This document shows, piece by piece, positions 34,819-43,429 of a stretch of 64,000 nucleotides of DNA (positions are counted from its first letter, which is position 1; the number at the start of each line of letters is the position of its first letter). The DNA comes from Vulcanimicrobiota bacterium (GTDB lineage: Bacteria; Vulcanimicrobiota; Vulcanimicrobiia; Vulcanimicrobiales; Vulcanimicrobiaceae), in the NCBI GenBank assembly GCA_003140215.1, contig PLJL01000004.1:756661-820660 (forward strand), written 5' to 3'. Made by a program: the position numbers and the translations under genes. The notes under the pieces are model-generated. The model made no database searches and was not told where the DNA came from. It saw only the letters and a program-made list of their open reading frames with translations.

Positions 34819-35679
34819 GTGCGGATCGCGCGGACGGTCGGCGAGGTACGGGAAGCATTGCTGGGTGCGGCGCGGCCGGTGGGGCTGGTGCCCACGATGG
34901 GCGCCCTGCACGCCGGCCATTTGGCGCTGGTCGAGCGCGCCCGCGCGGAATGCCGCACCGTGGTGGTGTCGATCTTCGTGAACCCGCTGCAGTTCGGTCC
35001 GGCCGAGGACTACGCGCGCTACCCACGTGCCTTCGACGGCGACGTGGCGGCGCTGCGTGACGCCGGCGTCGATCTCATCTACGCCCCCGACGCCGCGACG
35101 ATGTACCCGCCGGATTTCGCGACCGCGATCGATCCGGGCGCGGTCGGCGCGCGCTACGAAGGCGCCTTGCGACCGGGCCATTTCAAAGGCGTGGCCACGG
35201 TGTGCGTCAAGCTGTTCGCCACGGTGCTGCCCGAGCGCGCCTATTTCGGCGCCAAGGATGCACAACAGGTCGCCGTGCTGGGGCGCGTCGTCACCGACTT
35301 GAACTTGCCGCTCGAGCTGGTGGTGTGCGCGACGGTGCGCGAGAGCGACGGGCTGGCGCTGTCGAGCCGCAACGCGTACCTCGACGCGCAACAGCGCGCC
35401 GCGGCACCCGCGCTGCACCGCGCGCTGAGCGCGATCGCCCGCGCCGTGCACGACGGCGAGTACGACCGCGACCGCGCCGTCGCGCGCGGGCGCGCCGAGC
35501 TGCCGGCGTTGCTGCGCGAGGCGTACCTCGACGTCGTCGACCCCGCTACGTTCGAGCCGCCGGCGAACCTGCACGGTCCGGCGGTCGCGATCGCGAGCGC
35601 GTGGCTGGGCTCGACCCGCCTCATCGACAACGAGCCGATCTCCGTGCGGTGCGCTGCGGACGAGACGGTGCCGGCGTGA
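34819..35679 (+). CDS. panC: Pantothenate synthetase
   Basis: At 286 residues it has GLVPTMGALHAGHLALVERA (the HxGH nucleotidyl-transferase motif), VVSIFVNPLQFGPAEDYARY, ALRPGHFKGVATVCVKLF, YFGAKDAQQ and SSRNAYLDA. It joins pantoate and beta-alanine with ATP. The start is GTG 34819, directly after GGTAGG. Its stop overlaps the coaBC start (GTGA), so panC-coaBC-coaX is a coenzyme A operon. panB and panD are not in the window. Confidence 0.96.
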   Translation: MRIARTVGEVREALLGAARPVGLVPTMGALHAGHLALVERARAECRTVVVSIFVNPLQFGPAEDYARYPRAFDGDVAALRDAGVDLIYAPDAATMYPPDFATAIDPGAVGARYEGALRPGHFKGVATVCVKLFATVLPERAYFGAKDAQQVAVLGRVVTDLNLPLELVVCATVRESDGLALSSRNAYLDAQQRAAAPALHRALSAIARAVHDGEYDRDRAVARGRAELPALLREAYLDVVDPATFEPPANLHGPAVAIASAWLGSTRLIDNEPISVRCAADETVPA

Positions 35680-36869
35680 ACGGGCGGCGCGTGCTGCTCG
35701 GCGTCACCGGCGGGATCGCCGCCTACAAGGCGGCCGCGCTGGCCAGCCGCCTGGTGCAGGCGGGCGCGATCCTCGACGTCGTGATGACCCGCGACGCCCG
35801 GCGCTTCGTGGGCGCGGCGACGTTCGCCGCGCTGTCGCGGCGCCCCGTCCACACCTCGCTCTGGGAGCGCACCGCCGAGATCCCGCACATCGCGCTGGCG
35901 CGCGAGAGCGACGTCGTCGCGATCGTTCCGGCGACGGCGAACACGATCGCAAAGTTCGCGCTGGGCCTCGCGGACGATCTGCTCAGCAACGTGGTGCTTG
36001 CCACGCGTGCGCCGCTGGTGATCGCGCCGGCGATGAACACCGCGATGCTCGAACACGCGGCGACGCGCGCGCATCTCGAGACGCTGCGCGCGCGTGGTGC
36101 GACGATCGTCGAACCGGGGATCGGATTTTTGGCCGAGCGCGAGCACGGTGCGGGCCGCCTGGCCGACGAGGACGTGCTGCTGGCCGCGATCGAGGGCGTG
36201 CTGCAGCGCACGCGCGATCTGGTCGGGGAGCGCGTGCTCATCACCGCCGGCCCGACGCGCGAAGCGCTCGATCCGGTGCGCTTTCTCTCCAACGCCGCGA
36301 CCGGGACGCAAGGGATCGAGTTGGCGCGCGAGGCGCTCGCGCGCGGGGCCGCAGTCGACCTCGTGCTGGGTCCGACCTCGCTCGAGCCGCCCGCGGGCGC
36401 GAACACGGTGCGCGTCGCGACCGCGCGCGAGATGGACGCCGCGGTGCGCGAGCGCGCGCGCGACGCGACGATCGCGATCGCGACCGCGGCGGTCGCCGAC
36501 TGGCGCCCCGCGACCACCCACGCCCACAAGGTGAAGAAGAGCGACGAGGCGGCGCCGCTCGAGCTCGAACGCAACCCCGACATCCTGGCCGGCTTGGGCG
36601 CGGCCAAGGACGGCTTGTTCTTGGTCGGCTTCGCTGCGGAGACCGAGGCGTTCGAGGTCAATGCGCGCGCGAAGCTGCGGCGCAAACAACTCGACGCGAT
36701 CGCCGTCAACGATGTCGGCGACCAACGCGGGTTCGGCGCGGGCCCGAACGCGCTGGTCCTGTTGTGGGGCGCCGACGGGCGCAAGGATCTGGGACGCGGC
36801 TCGAAGCGCGAGCTCGCCGCCCGCCTCTGGGACGCGATCCTCGAGCTCAAACGCGCGGGGTCGGCCTAG
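35676..36869 (+). CDS. coaBC: Bifunctional phosphopantothenoylcysteine decarboxylase/phosphopantothenate-cysteine ligase
   Basis: The N-terminal flavoprotein domain (about 1-180) has LLGVTGGIAAYKAAALASRL, VVAIVPATANTIAKFALGLADDLLS and APAMNTAMLEH, with the PxMN motif kept. The C-terminal ligase domain has ITAGPTREALDPVRFLSN, ATAAVADWRP, KKSD and VNDVGDQRGFGAGPNAL. The usual proton-relay cysteine loop before the GxGR motif reads LAEREHGAGRLAD here, without a cysteine. Length 397 is normal. It makes 4-phosphopantetheine in two steps. Confidence 0.95.
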   Translation: MNGRRVLLGVTGGIAAYKAAALASRLVQAGAILDVVMTRDARRFVGAATFAALSRRPVHTSLWERTAEIPHIALARESDVVAIVPATANTIAKFALGLADDLLSNVVLATRAPLVIAPAMNTAMLEHAATRAHLETLRARGATIVEPGIGFLAEREHGAGRLADEDVLLAAIEGVLQRTRDLVGERVLITAGPTREALDPVRFLSNAATGTQGIELAREALARGAAVDLVLGPTSLEPPAGANTVRVATAREMDAAVRERARDATIAIATAAVADWRPATTHAHKVKKSDEAAPLELERNPDILAGLGAAKDGLFLVGFAAETEAFEVNARAKLRRKQLDAIAVNDVGDQRGFGAGPNALVLLWGADGRKDLGRGSKRELAARLWDAILELKRAGSA

Positions 36870-36870
36870 C

Positions 36871-37644
36871 ATGCTCTTGTGCATCGACGTCGGCAACACC
36901 GAGACCAAGCTCGGCGCGTTCGATGCCGCGGGCACCCTGGTCGGAACGTGGCGCGTCACGACCGCGCGGCGGCGCACCGCCGACGAGTACGGCGTGCTGT
37001 TCGCGGCGTTCTTCTCCGCGGCGAAGTTTTCGATCGGCGAGATCGAAGCGATCGTGGTTTCGTCGGTCGTGCCGGTGGTGGACCGGCCCTTGGCCGAGGG
37101 GTGCGAGAAGTACTTCGGCGTGCGGCCGACCTTCTTCACCGCTGCGACGCAACGCTCGATCCGCGTGCTGACCGATCGCCCGACCGAGGTCGGCAGCGAC
37201 CTCATCGCCGGCGCGATCGGGGCGGTCGCCTTCGTCGGCGCGCCGTCGATCGTCATCAATTTCGGCACCGCGACGACGTTCGGTGCGATCGACAACGCGG
37301 GCGCGTATGCCGGCGTTGCGATCGCGACCGGGCTTCAGGTCTCGCTCGACGCGTTGGTCGGGCGCACGGCCAAGCTCCCGCAGGTTGCGCTGGTCGCGCC
37401 GGGTACGCCGATCGGACGCGACACCGTCACCGCCATTCAGGCGGGCCTGGTGTACGGCGCGGTCGGCCAAACCGAAGAGCTGGTGCGGCGCATGCGGGCG
37501 GTTCTGGGCGCCGGCGCGCGGGTGATCGCGTCGGGCGGGATGGCGCCCGTGGTCGCCGCCGAGACCGCGGTGATCGACCGGGTCGAACCGAACCTCGTGC
37601 TGCAGGGGCTGCGGGCCGACCACCTGCGTGCGGCGCGCGACTAG
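36871..37644 (+). CDS. coaX: Type III pantothenate kinase
   Basis: At 257 residues it starts LLCIDVGNTETKLGAF (the Asp of the ASKHA phosphate-1 motif) and continues VVSSVVPVVDRPL, DLIAGAIGAVAF, INFGTATTFGAID and GLQVSLDALVGRTAKLP. Type III kinases need a monovalent cation and are not inhibited by CoA. With coaBC and panC it gives the window most of CoA synthesis in one operon. ATG 36871 lies 1 bp after the coaBC stop. Confidence 0.95.
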   Translation: MLLCIDVGNTETKLGAFDAAGTLVGTWRVTTARRRTADEYGVLFAAFFSAAKFSIGEIEAIVVSSVVPVVDRPLAEGCEKYFGVRPTFFTAATQRSIRVLTDRPTEVGSDLIAGAIGAVAFVGAPSIVINFGTATTFGAIDNAGAYAGVAIATGLQVSLDALVGRTAKLPQVALVAPGTPIGRDTVTAIQAGLVYGAVGQTEELVRRMRAVLGAGARVIASGGMAPVVAAETAVIDRVEPNLVLQGLRADHLRAARD

Positions 37645-37696
37645 TCACGCAGGAAAGCGGACCGGCACCTCCGCAAGAAATAGGAGTCACTCGGTC

Positions 37697-39766
37697 GTGA
37701 GGTATCCGATGCCCCTGCTTCGTCTGTTCGTCCGCGCCGCCGCGGTGCTCGCGTCGCTCGCGCTGATTTTGGGCGGCAACGCTCGCCTCGACGCGGCACC
37801 GGCGCCGGTCGCCGCGGCGCTCGACGCCGCCAACCGGGATGCGACGTGCCCCGCCTGCCGCGACTTTTACCAGTTCGCCAACGGCGGCTGGCTCAAAGCG
37901 CACCCGATCCCCGGCGACCACGTGACCTGGAGCCACTGGGACGAGCTCGACGAGGCCAACTTGTTGGCGCTGCGCGCCGGCCTCGAGGCGGCCGCGGCGT
38001 CGCACGCCGCCGCGGGCTCGCGCGATCAAAAACTGGGCGACCTCTACGCCGCGTGCACCGACGAAACGGCGATCGAGGCCGTCGGCGCGACGCCGCTGCA
38101 GCCGCAGCTCGCCGCCATCGACGCGGTGAGCGATTTGCCCGGTCTCGCCGGGCTGGTCGCGAAGATGCACCACGACGGCATCTCGGGCGGCGCGTTCTTC
38201 ACCTACTCCTCCGAGCCCGAACCCGCGGCGTCGGCGCGCACCGTCGGCGAGCTGTCCCAAGGCGGCCTCTCGCTGCCCGAGCGCGACTACTATACGCGCA
38301 GCGACGCGAAGTCCAAGCAGTTGCGCGAGGATTTTGCCGCGCACGTCGGCCGCGAGCTGGCGCTGGTAGGCGAGGATCCCAACCAATCCGCCGCCGATGC
38401 GCAAACCGTCCTGCGCGTCGAGACCGCGTTGGCCGCGGCGTCGCTGCCCAAGGCGCAGTTGCGCGATCCTAAGGTGACGACGAACCCATACCCGATCGCC
38501 AAATTGGCGACGCTGGGCAGCGCCATCTCCTGGCCGCAGTACCTTGCGGCGACCGGCTCGGCGACGGCGTGGCCGGTCAACGTCGACGAGCCGGCGTTCT
38601 TCCGCGGTCTCGACGCGATCCTCAAGAGCACGCCGACCGCCGACCTCAAGACCTATCTGCGCTGGCACTACGTGAGCACCAGCTCGCCGGAGCTCTCCAA
38701 GGCGTTCGTCGACGAGAACTTCGCCTGGGCGCAGAAGCTCTACGGGCTCAAGCAGCTCGAGCCGCGCTGGAAGCGCTGCATCCATACCGTCGACGGCGCG
38801 ATGGACGAGTTGCTGGGCCAGCTGTTCGTCGCCAAGCGCTTTCCGCCCACGGCCAAGGCTCACGCCGAGACGATGGTGAGCAACCTGCGCGCCGCGTACA
38901 AGACCGATATCGGCGGACTCGACTGGATGACCGCGACGACCAAGGCCCGCGCGCTCGACAAGCTGGCCGCGATCGTTCAGAAGATCGGGTATCCCAACAC
39001 ATGGCGCGACTACTCGGCGCTCAAGATCGCGCGCACCGACTTCTTCGGCGACCTGCAGCGGACCCGAGCGTTCGCCCGCGCCTACGACATCCACAAGATC
39101 GGCAAGCCCACGAACCGCCTGGAATGGGGGATGCCGCCGCAGCTCATCAACGCCCAGTACGACCCCACCAACAACGACATCACCTTCCCCGCGGCGATAT
39201 TGCTGCCGCCGTTCTTCTCGGAGAGCAACGACGACGCGCTCAACTACGGCGCGATCGGCGCGGTGATCGGGCACGAGATGACGCACGGTTTCGACGATCA
39301 AGGCCGCTTGTACGACAAGGTCGGAAACCTGAGCGACTGGTGGACGCGCGCCGACGGCAAGCAGTTCACCAGCCGTGCCGCGTGCATCACCAAGCAGTAC
39401 GGATCGATGGAAGCGGCACCCGGCGTCAAGCAGAACGGGTTGCTCGTCACCGGCGAGTCGATCGCCGATTTGGGCGGGTTGCGCATCGCGTACAACGCCT
39501 ACGAGCGATCGTTGGCCGGCAAGCCGCGCCGCACGTATTACGGCTACACCCCCGAGCAGCGTTTCTTCCTGGCGTTCGCCACGGTGTGGGCGGAGAACGA
39601 GACGCCGGAGTTCGCGCGGTTTCTGGGTCAGAGCAACGAGCATCCGGTGAACCGCAACCGGGTCATCGGGACGCTGGAAAACCTCCCCGAGTTCGCGGCG
39701 GCGTTCCACTGCAAAGCCGGCGACGCGATGGTCAAGCCGGTCGCAAAGACATGCAAGATCTGGTAA
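37697..39766 (+). CDS. M13-family zinc metallopeptidase (neprilysin/PepO-like)
   Basis: The roughly 689-residue exported protein has a signal peptide (FVRAAAVLASLALILGGNAR). The N-terminal M13 domain has FYQFANGGWLKAHPIP and SLPERDYYTR, followed by NAQYDPTNNDITFPAAIL. The zinc site is HEMTH (His526, Glu527, His530), with the third ligand Glu587 in GESIADLGG. It ends CKAGDAMVKPVAKTCKIW, the family C-terminus. Likely acts on peptides in the periplasm. GTG 37697 is preferred because GGAG lies 10 nt upstream; ATG 37709 is the alternative. Not obviously part of the CoA operon. Confidence 0.95.
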   Translation: MRYPMPLLRLFVRAAAVLASLALILGGNARLDAAPAPVAAALDAANRDATCPACRDFYQFANGGWLKAHPIPGDHVTWSHWDELDEANLLALRAGLEAAAASHAAAGSRDQKLGDLYAACTDETAIEAVGATPLQPQLAAIDAVSDLPGLAGLVAKMHHDGISGGAFFTYSSEPEPAASARTVGELSQGGLSLPERDYYTRSDAKSKQLREDFAAHVGRELALVGEDPNQSAADAQTVLRVETALAAASLPKAQLRDPKVTTNPYPIAKLATLGSAISWPQYLAATGSATAWPVNVDEPAFFRGLDAILKSTPTADLKTYLRWHYVSTSSPELSKAFVDENFAWAQKLYGLKQLEPRWKRCIHTVDGAMDELLGQLFVAKRFPPTAKAHAETMVSNLRAAYKTDIGGLDWMTATTKARALDKLAAIVQKIGYPNTWRDYSALKIARTDFFGDLQRTRAFARAYDIHKIGKPTNRLEWGMPPQLINAQYDPTNNDITFPAAILLPPFFSESNDDALNYGAIGAVIGHEMTHGFDDQGRLYDKVGNLSDWWTRADGKQFTSRAACITKQYGSMEAAPGVKQNGLLVTGESIADLGGLRIAYNAYERSLAGKPRRTYYGYTPEQRFFLAFATVWAENETPEFARFLGQSNEHPVNRNRVIGTLENLPEFAAAFHCKAGDAMVKPVAKTCKIW

Positions 39767-39791
39767 CCCGGCGCGCCGCCGGCGGGCGACG

Positions 39792-40427
39792 CTAACGCGG
39801 CCAGCGCAACGCGGTGATGATGATGGCGCCGGCGGCCAGCACCGCCATCGGTATCTCCGAGCGCAGACCGTCGGCTAACGAGCCGCGCTGCCCGGCGCCG
39901 GGCGCGATCTTCCACGGCAGCGGAACGAACCGCGCGACGCGCGCGCGGTAGCGCGCGTACGCTGCTCCGGCCCGGGGTGCCAGCGCGCGTTCCTCGACCA
40001 CGATAAGTGCGAGGTCGAGCGCGAGCACCCCGGCCACGACCAGCACGAACACCGGCCACGGGCCCAGCAGCCCGACGCCGACCGATTGGATCACGTTGCC
40101 CAGATAGAGCGGATTGCGCGTGAAGCGGTAGGGCCCCGAGACGCGCAGCTCGCCGACGTGCACGTCCTCCTTCCAGACGATCGCGGCGGCCAGGTAGCTC
40201 GAGGCCCAAACCCGCAGGGCGTAGCCGCCCAGGACGCATGCGACCGCCAGCGCGCCGGCCAGCTCCGGCCGGCCTGAGGTGACGAACACCGGGGCGAGCG
40301 GCTGGCCGGTGAATCCGGCCAGCTCGTAGCCGAAGAAGAACGCGGCACCATAGACGAGCCCGAAAACCGTAAAGCGCTTGCGATAGAACCAGGGCGCGCC
40401 GCCGGCCGGGGTGACGGTCTCGCTCAT
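39792..40427 (-). CDS. Isoprenylcysteine carboxyl methyltransferase/PEMT-family membrane protein (second)
   Basis: The 211-residue membrane protein has about five helices. The signature GPYRFTRNPLYLGNVIQSVG is close to GPYAYVRNPLYAGNF of the protein at 13982-14605, followed by EERALAPRAGAAYARYRARV. The extra C-terminal helix (IPMAVLAAGAIIITALRW) is not in the other copy. ATG 40427 has a strong GGAGGA upstream. It is transcribed away from the Dus gene. Function: probable SAM-dependent methyl transfer to a lipid-like acceptor. Confidence 0.78.
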   Translation of the reverse strand: MSETVTPAGGAPWFYRKRFTVFGLVYGAAFFFGYELAGFTGQPLAPVFVTSGRPELAGALAVACVLGGYALRVWASSYLAAAIVWKEDVHVGELRVSGPYRFTRNPLYLGNVIQSVGVGLLGPWPVFVLVVAGVLALDLALIVVEERALAPRAGAAYARYRARVARFVPLPWKIAPGAGQRGSLADGLRSEIPMAVLAAGAIIITALRWPR

Positions 40428-40535
40428 CGCGCTTCCTCCGGCCGCCGGCGCGTCGAAACCCTGCTCACCGGGCGGTGAGTACGGTTCTGTACCAAAATGC
40501 ACATCCGGCGGCGGCCCGGCCGGCGTATGCTGTGA

Positions 40536-40596
40536 AGAGGACGGCGGCGCGCCTGCTTCTTCCCCGGAGCGGCCGACGCCAGCGCCGCCGTCCTCT
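40536..40596. repeat. Intergenic hairpin with perfect 15-bp arms
   Basis: AGAGGACGGCGGCGC (40536-40550) and its exact reverse complement (40582-40596) flank a 31-nt loop. It lies in the 226-bp gap between the divergent methyltransferase and Dus genes. The loop has no T-run neighbour, so this is not a standard terminator. The loop sequence does not clearly match the core of the three larger palindromes. Confidence 0.55.
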
Positions 40597-40653
40597 ACGC
40601 CGCCGCTGCGGCGAGGCGGGCACGCACGTATCGGCGTGGTACACTCTGTCGTC

Positions 40654-41688
40654 GTGCCCCATCCCCAACCCGTCGCAGGGCGTGCCGTCGCGCCGCTGTC
40701 GATCGGCCCCATCGAAGTCTGGCCGCCCATCGTGCTCGCGCCGATGTCGGGCGTGACCAACCGTACCCTGCGCGCCCTCTACAAGCCGTTCGGTTTCGGG
40801 CTGACCGTCACCGAGTTCGTCTCCTCCAACGCGCTGCAGTACGGCGCCAAGCGCACGATGGAGATGATCGACCAGCACGGGGTGGAGCGGCCGGTCTCGA
40901 CGCAGCTTTGGGGCAACGATCCGGCCATCATGGCGCTGGCCGCCAAGGTCGTGCGCGAGTGCGGGGCCGACATCGTCGACATCAACTTCGGGTGTCCGGC
41001 GCCGAAGGTCACCAAGACCGAGGGCGGCAGCGCGTGCCTGCGCGACATCGCGCGTTGCGAGGCGATCATGAAAGCGGTGGTCGCCGCCGTCGATTGTCCG
41101 GTCACGATGAAGATGCGCCTCGGTTGGACCGAGAGCGAGCAGGTCTTCGTGGAGGTCGCCAAACGCGCGCAGGCCGTTGGGGTGCAGGCGCTCACGCTGC
41201 ACGCGCGCACCGCCAAGCAGTTCTACAAGGGTAGCGCGGACTGGTCCAAGATCGCCGAGCTCAAGCGCGCGGTCGACATCCCGGTGATCGGCAACGGCGA
41301 CTTGACCGACCCCTACGACGCGATACACCGGCTGCGCGAGAGCGGCGTCGACGCGCTGATGCTGGGTCGTGCGACGCTGGGAAACCCGTGGCTGGTGTCG
41401 CGCTTGCGCGCGCTCATGGAGAACCGCGAACCGGCCGCCACGCCGGCGGCGCCGGACCGGCTGCGGTTCGCGGTCCATCACTATCGCACCATGGTCGAGG
41501 AATGGGGTGAACCGCGCGCCGTGCCGCAGATGCGCAAGCATCTCGGGTACTATCTCAAAGGCTTCGCCGGCGCGGGCGCGTTGCGCGAGCGCCTCATGCG
41601 CACCGAGACCGCCGCGCAAACGCTCGACCTTCTCGAGCAGACCATCGCGCAGCTCGAGCTGCACGCGAGCGAGCTCGCCGTCGCGTGA
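40654..41688 (+). CDS. dus: tRNA-dihydrouridine synthase (DusB-like)
   Basis: The 344-residue FMN TIM barrel has VLAPMSGVTNRTLRALYK, VTEFVSSNAL, QLWGNDPAIMALAAK, the active-site cysteine in INFGCPAPKVTKTEGGSA (Cys114), LHARTAKQFYKGSADW and VIGNGDL. It reduces uridines in tRNA D loops. GTG 40654 is the only start before the conserved region. A TGGTACACT sequence (extended -10-like, TACACT at 40640-40645) would put transcription start within a couple of bases of the GTG, so the message may be leaderless. The gene overlaps the aminotransferase by GTGA. Confidence 0.93.
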   Translation: MPHPQPVAGRAVAPLSIGPIEVWPPIVLAPMSGVTNRTLRALYKPFGFGLTVTEFVSSNALQYGAKRTMEMIDQHGVERPVSTQLWGNDPAIMALAAKVVRECGADIVDINFGCPAPKVTKTEGGSACLRDIARCEAIMKAVVAAVDCPVTMKMRLGWTESEQVFVEVAKRAQAVGVQALTLHARTAKQFYKGSADWSKIAELKRAVDIPVIGNGDLTDPYDAIHRLRESGVDALMLGRATLGNPWLVSRLRALMENREPAATPAAPDRLRFAVHHYRTMVEEWGEPRAVPQMRKHLGYYLKGFAGAGALRERLMRTETAAQTLDLLEQTIAQLELHASELAVA

Positions 41689-42962
41689 GCCCCCTATACG
41701 GCGCGGCGAGCCCGGCCGCGCTGTTCGATGAAGTCTACGAGAACTACCGCAAGTATCTCAACCCGCCGCTGGCGCGCGTGATGAAGCTGTCGGGCTCGCC
41801 GGTGGAGGTGAGTGCCGAGGGCTGCATCATCACCGATCACGCCGGCAAGACGTACCTCGACTTCGCCGGCGGCTACGGCGTCTTCACGCTGGGCCACCGG
41901 CACCCGCGCGTCGTCGCCGCGGTCAAAGATCAGCTCGACCGCATGGCGCTGTCGGGGCGCACGATGTTCAACCCCTTGATGGGGCGTCTGGCGAAACGGC
42001 TGGCGGAGCTGGCGCCCGGCGATCTTTCGATCTCGTTCTTCGCCAACAGCGGCACCGAGGCGGTCGAGGGCGCGCTCAAGCTCGCGCGAGCGGCGACCAA
42101 ACGTCCGGCGATCGTCGCGACCCACGGTGCGTTTCACGGCAAGACCCTGGGAGCACTCTCGGCCAGCGGACGCGACGCCTTCCGCGATCCGTTTCTGCCG
42201 CTGCTCGCCGGCGTGCGCCACGTCGCGTTCGGCGACGCCGCTGCGTTGCGCGCGGTCGTCGACGCGAACGTCGCCGCCGTCATCGTCGAGCCGGTCCAAG
42301 GTGAAGGCGGGGTCAACGTTCCGCCGGCTGGGTATTTGCGCGATGTGCGCGCGATCTGCGATGCGGCCGGCGCGGTGATGATCGCCGACGAGGTGCAAAC
42401 CGGGTTGGGCCGCTGCGGCGAGCTGTTCGGCTGCGACCGCGACGGCGTCGTGCCCGACGTCATGACCCTGGCCAAGGGGCTGTCGGGCGGCGTCGTTCCG
42501 ATCGGCGCGTACGTGGCGCGTCCGGCGGTGTGGAACGCAGCCTACGCGAAGCAGCCGCTCTTGCACACCTCGACCTTCGGCGGCAACGAGCTGGCGTGCG
42601 CGGCGGCGCTCGCCGCGCTCGACGTCCTGCGGGACGAAGATCTCGTCGCCAATGCCCGCGCGCGTGGCGCCCAGCTCCTCGCCGGCGCCCAGGCGACGGC
42701 TGGGCGCTATCCCGCCGTGGTCGCGCAAGCGCGTGGCGCCGGCCTGCTCGTCGGCGTCGAGCTGCGCAGCGAAGGGTACGGCGGCACGATCATCCCCGAG
42801 CTGCTCAAACGCGGCGTCACGGCGGCATGGACGCTCAACGCGCAGCGCGTGATCCGCCTCGAACCCCCGCTCATCGTGAGCGCCGCGCAGGTGGAGACGG
42901 CGTTGGCCGCGTTCGACGCCGCCGTCGCGAGCGCGTTCGAGCAGCTCGGAACGCTGCCCTGA
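41685..42962 (+). CDS. Class III aminotransferase (acetylornithine/putrescine/4-aminobutyrate-type)
   Basis: At 425 residues it reads DFAGGYGVFTLGHRHPRVV, FFANSGTEAVEGALKLAR, HGAFHGKTLGALSASGR and PVQGEGGVNVPPAGYL. IADEVQTGLGRCGELFGCD precedes the Schiff-base lysine in TLAKGLSGGVVPIGA. Near the end is TLNAQRVIRLEPPLIVS. The sequence resembles putrescine aminotransferase and ArgD relatives; no other arginine or polyamine gene is adjacent, so I give no symbol. It is co-translated with the Dus gene and the SRPBCC gene. Confidence 0.88.
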   Translation: MSPLYGAASPAALFDEVYENYRKYLNPPLARVMKLSGSPVEVSAEGCIITDHAGKTYLDFAGGYGVFTLGHRHPRVVAAVKDQLDRMALSGRTMFNPLMGRLAKRLAELAPGDLSISFFANSGTEAVEGALKLARAATKRPAIVATHGAFHGKTLGALSASGRDAFRDPFLPLLAGVRHVAFGDAAALRAVVDANVAAVIVEPVQGEGGVNVPPAGYLRDVRAICDAAGAVMIADEVQTGLGRCGELFGCDRDGVVPDVMTLAKGLSGGVVPIGAYVARPAVWNAAYAKQPLLHTSTFGGNELACAAALAALDVLRDEDLVANARARGAQLLAGAQATAGRYPAVVAQARGAGLLVGVELRSEGYGGTIIPELLKRGVTAAWTLNAQRVIRLEPPLIVSAAQVETALAAFDAAVASAFEQLGTLP

Positions 42963-43429
42963 TGCCGTTCGTCAAATGCGCGATCGACGTCACGGCCGCG
43001 GCGTCCGCGGTGTACGAGCTGGCCAAGGAACAGGAGCGCTTCCCCGAGTTCATGCCTGACGTCGAGACGGTCGTGGTGCTCGAACGGCATCCGGATCGGG
43101 TGGTCACGCGCTGGAAGACCTTGGTCGAGGATGCGCCGATCGAGTGGACCGAGGACGATCGCTTCGACGACGCCGCGCTGCGGATCGACTACGCGCTCAT
43201 CGAGGGCGACCTCGACACCTTCGAGGGCGCTTGGACGTTCGAGCAGCGCGGGGACGTTACGCACGTCGTGCTGACGGTCGAGTACGACTTCGGCGTCCCG
43301 ACGCTGGCCGAGCTGATCGGTCCGACGCTGGAGAAGAAGGTGCGCGAGAACGCGGAGATGATGCTGGTCGCGCTCAAGCGCGAGGCGGAATCACCGACGG
43401 TCCTGCAGTCGGCGCGCGGTACGCGCTAA
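42962..43429 (+). CDS. SRPBCC/START-superfamily protein (polyketide cyclase/CoQ10-binding type)
   Basis: The 155-residue protein begins CAIDVTAAASAVYELAKEQE, then RFPEFMPDVETVVVLERH and FEGAWTFEQRGDVTHVVLTVEYDF. It ends in a long helix (LEKKVRENAEMMLVALKREA), the helix-grip fold of the Bet v1-like superfamily, closest in style to Coq10/aromatase-cyclase proteins. These bind hydrophobic ligands. It overlaps the aminotransferase stop (TGATG). Its last 56 bp overlap the 3-prime end of the convergent gene. Confidence 0.8.
   Translation: MPFVKCAIDVTAAASAVYELAKEQERFPEFMPDVETVVVLERHPDRVVTRWKTLVEDAPIEWTEDDRFDDAALRIDYALIEGDLDTFEGAWTFEQRGDVTHVVLTVEYDFGVPTLAELIGPTLEKKVRENAEMMLVALKREAESPTVLQSARGTR

Noticed and set aside
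35241..37295. 684-codon minus-strand frame across panC, coaBC and coaX
   Set aside because: The three plus-strand genes are unmistakable enzymes with overlapping starts; the antisense frame has no recognisable motif.
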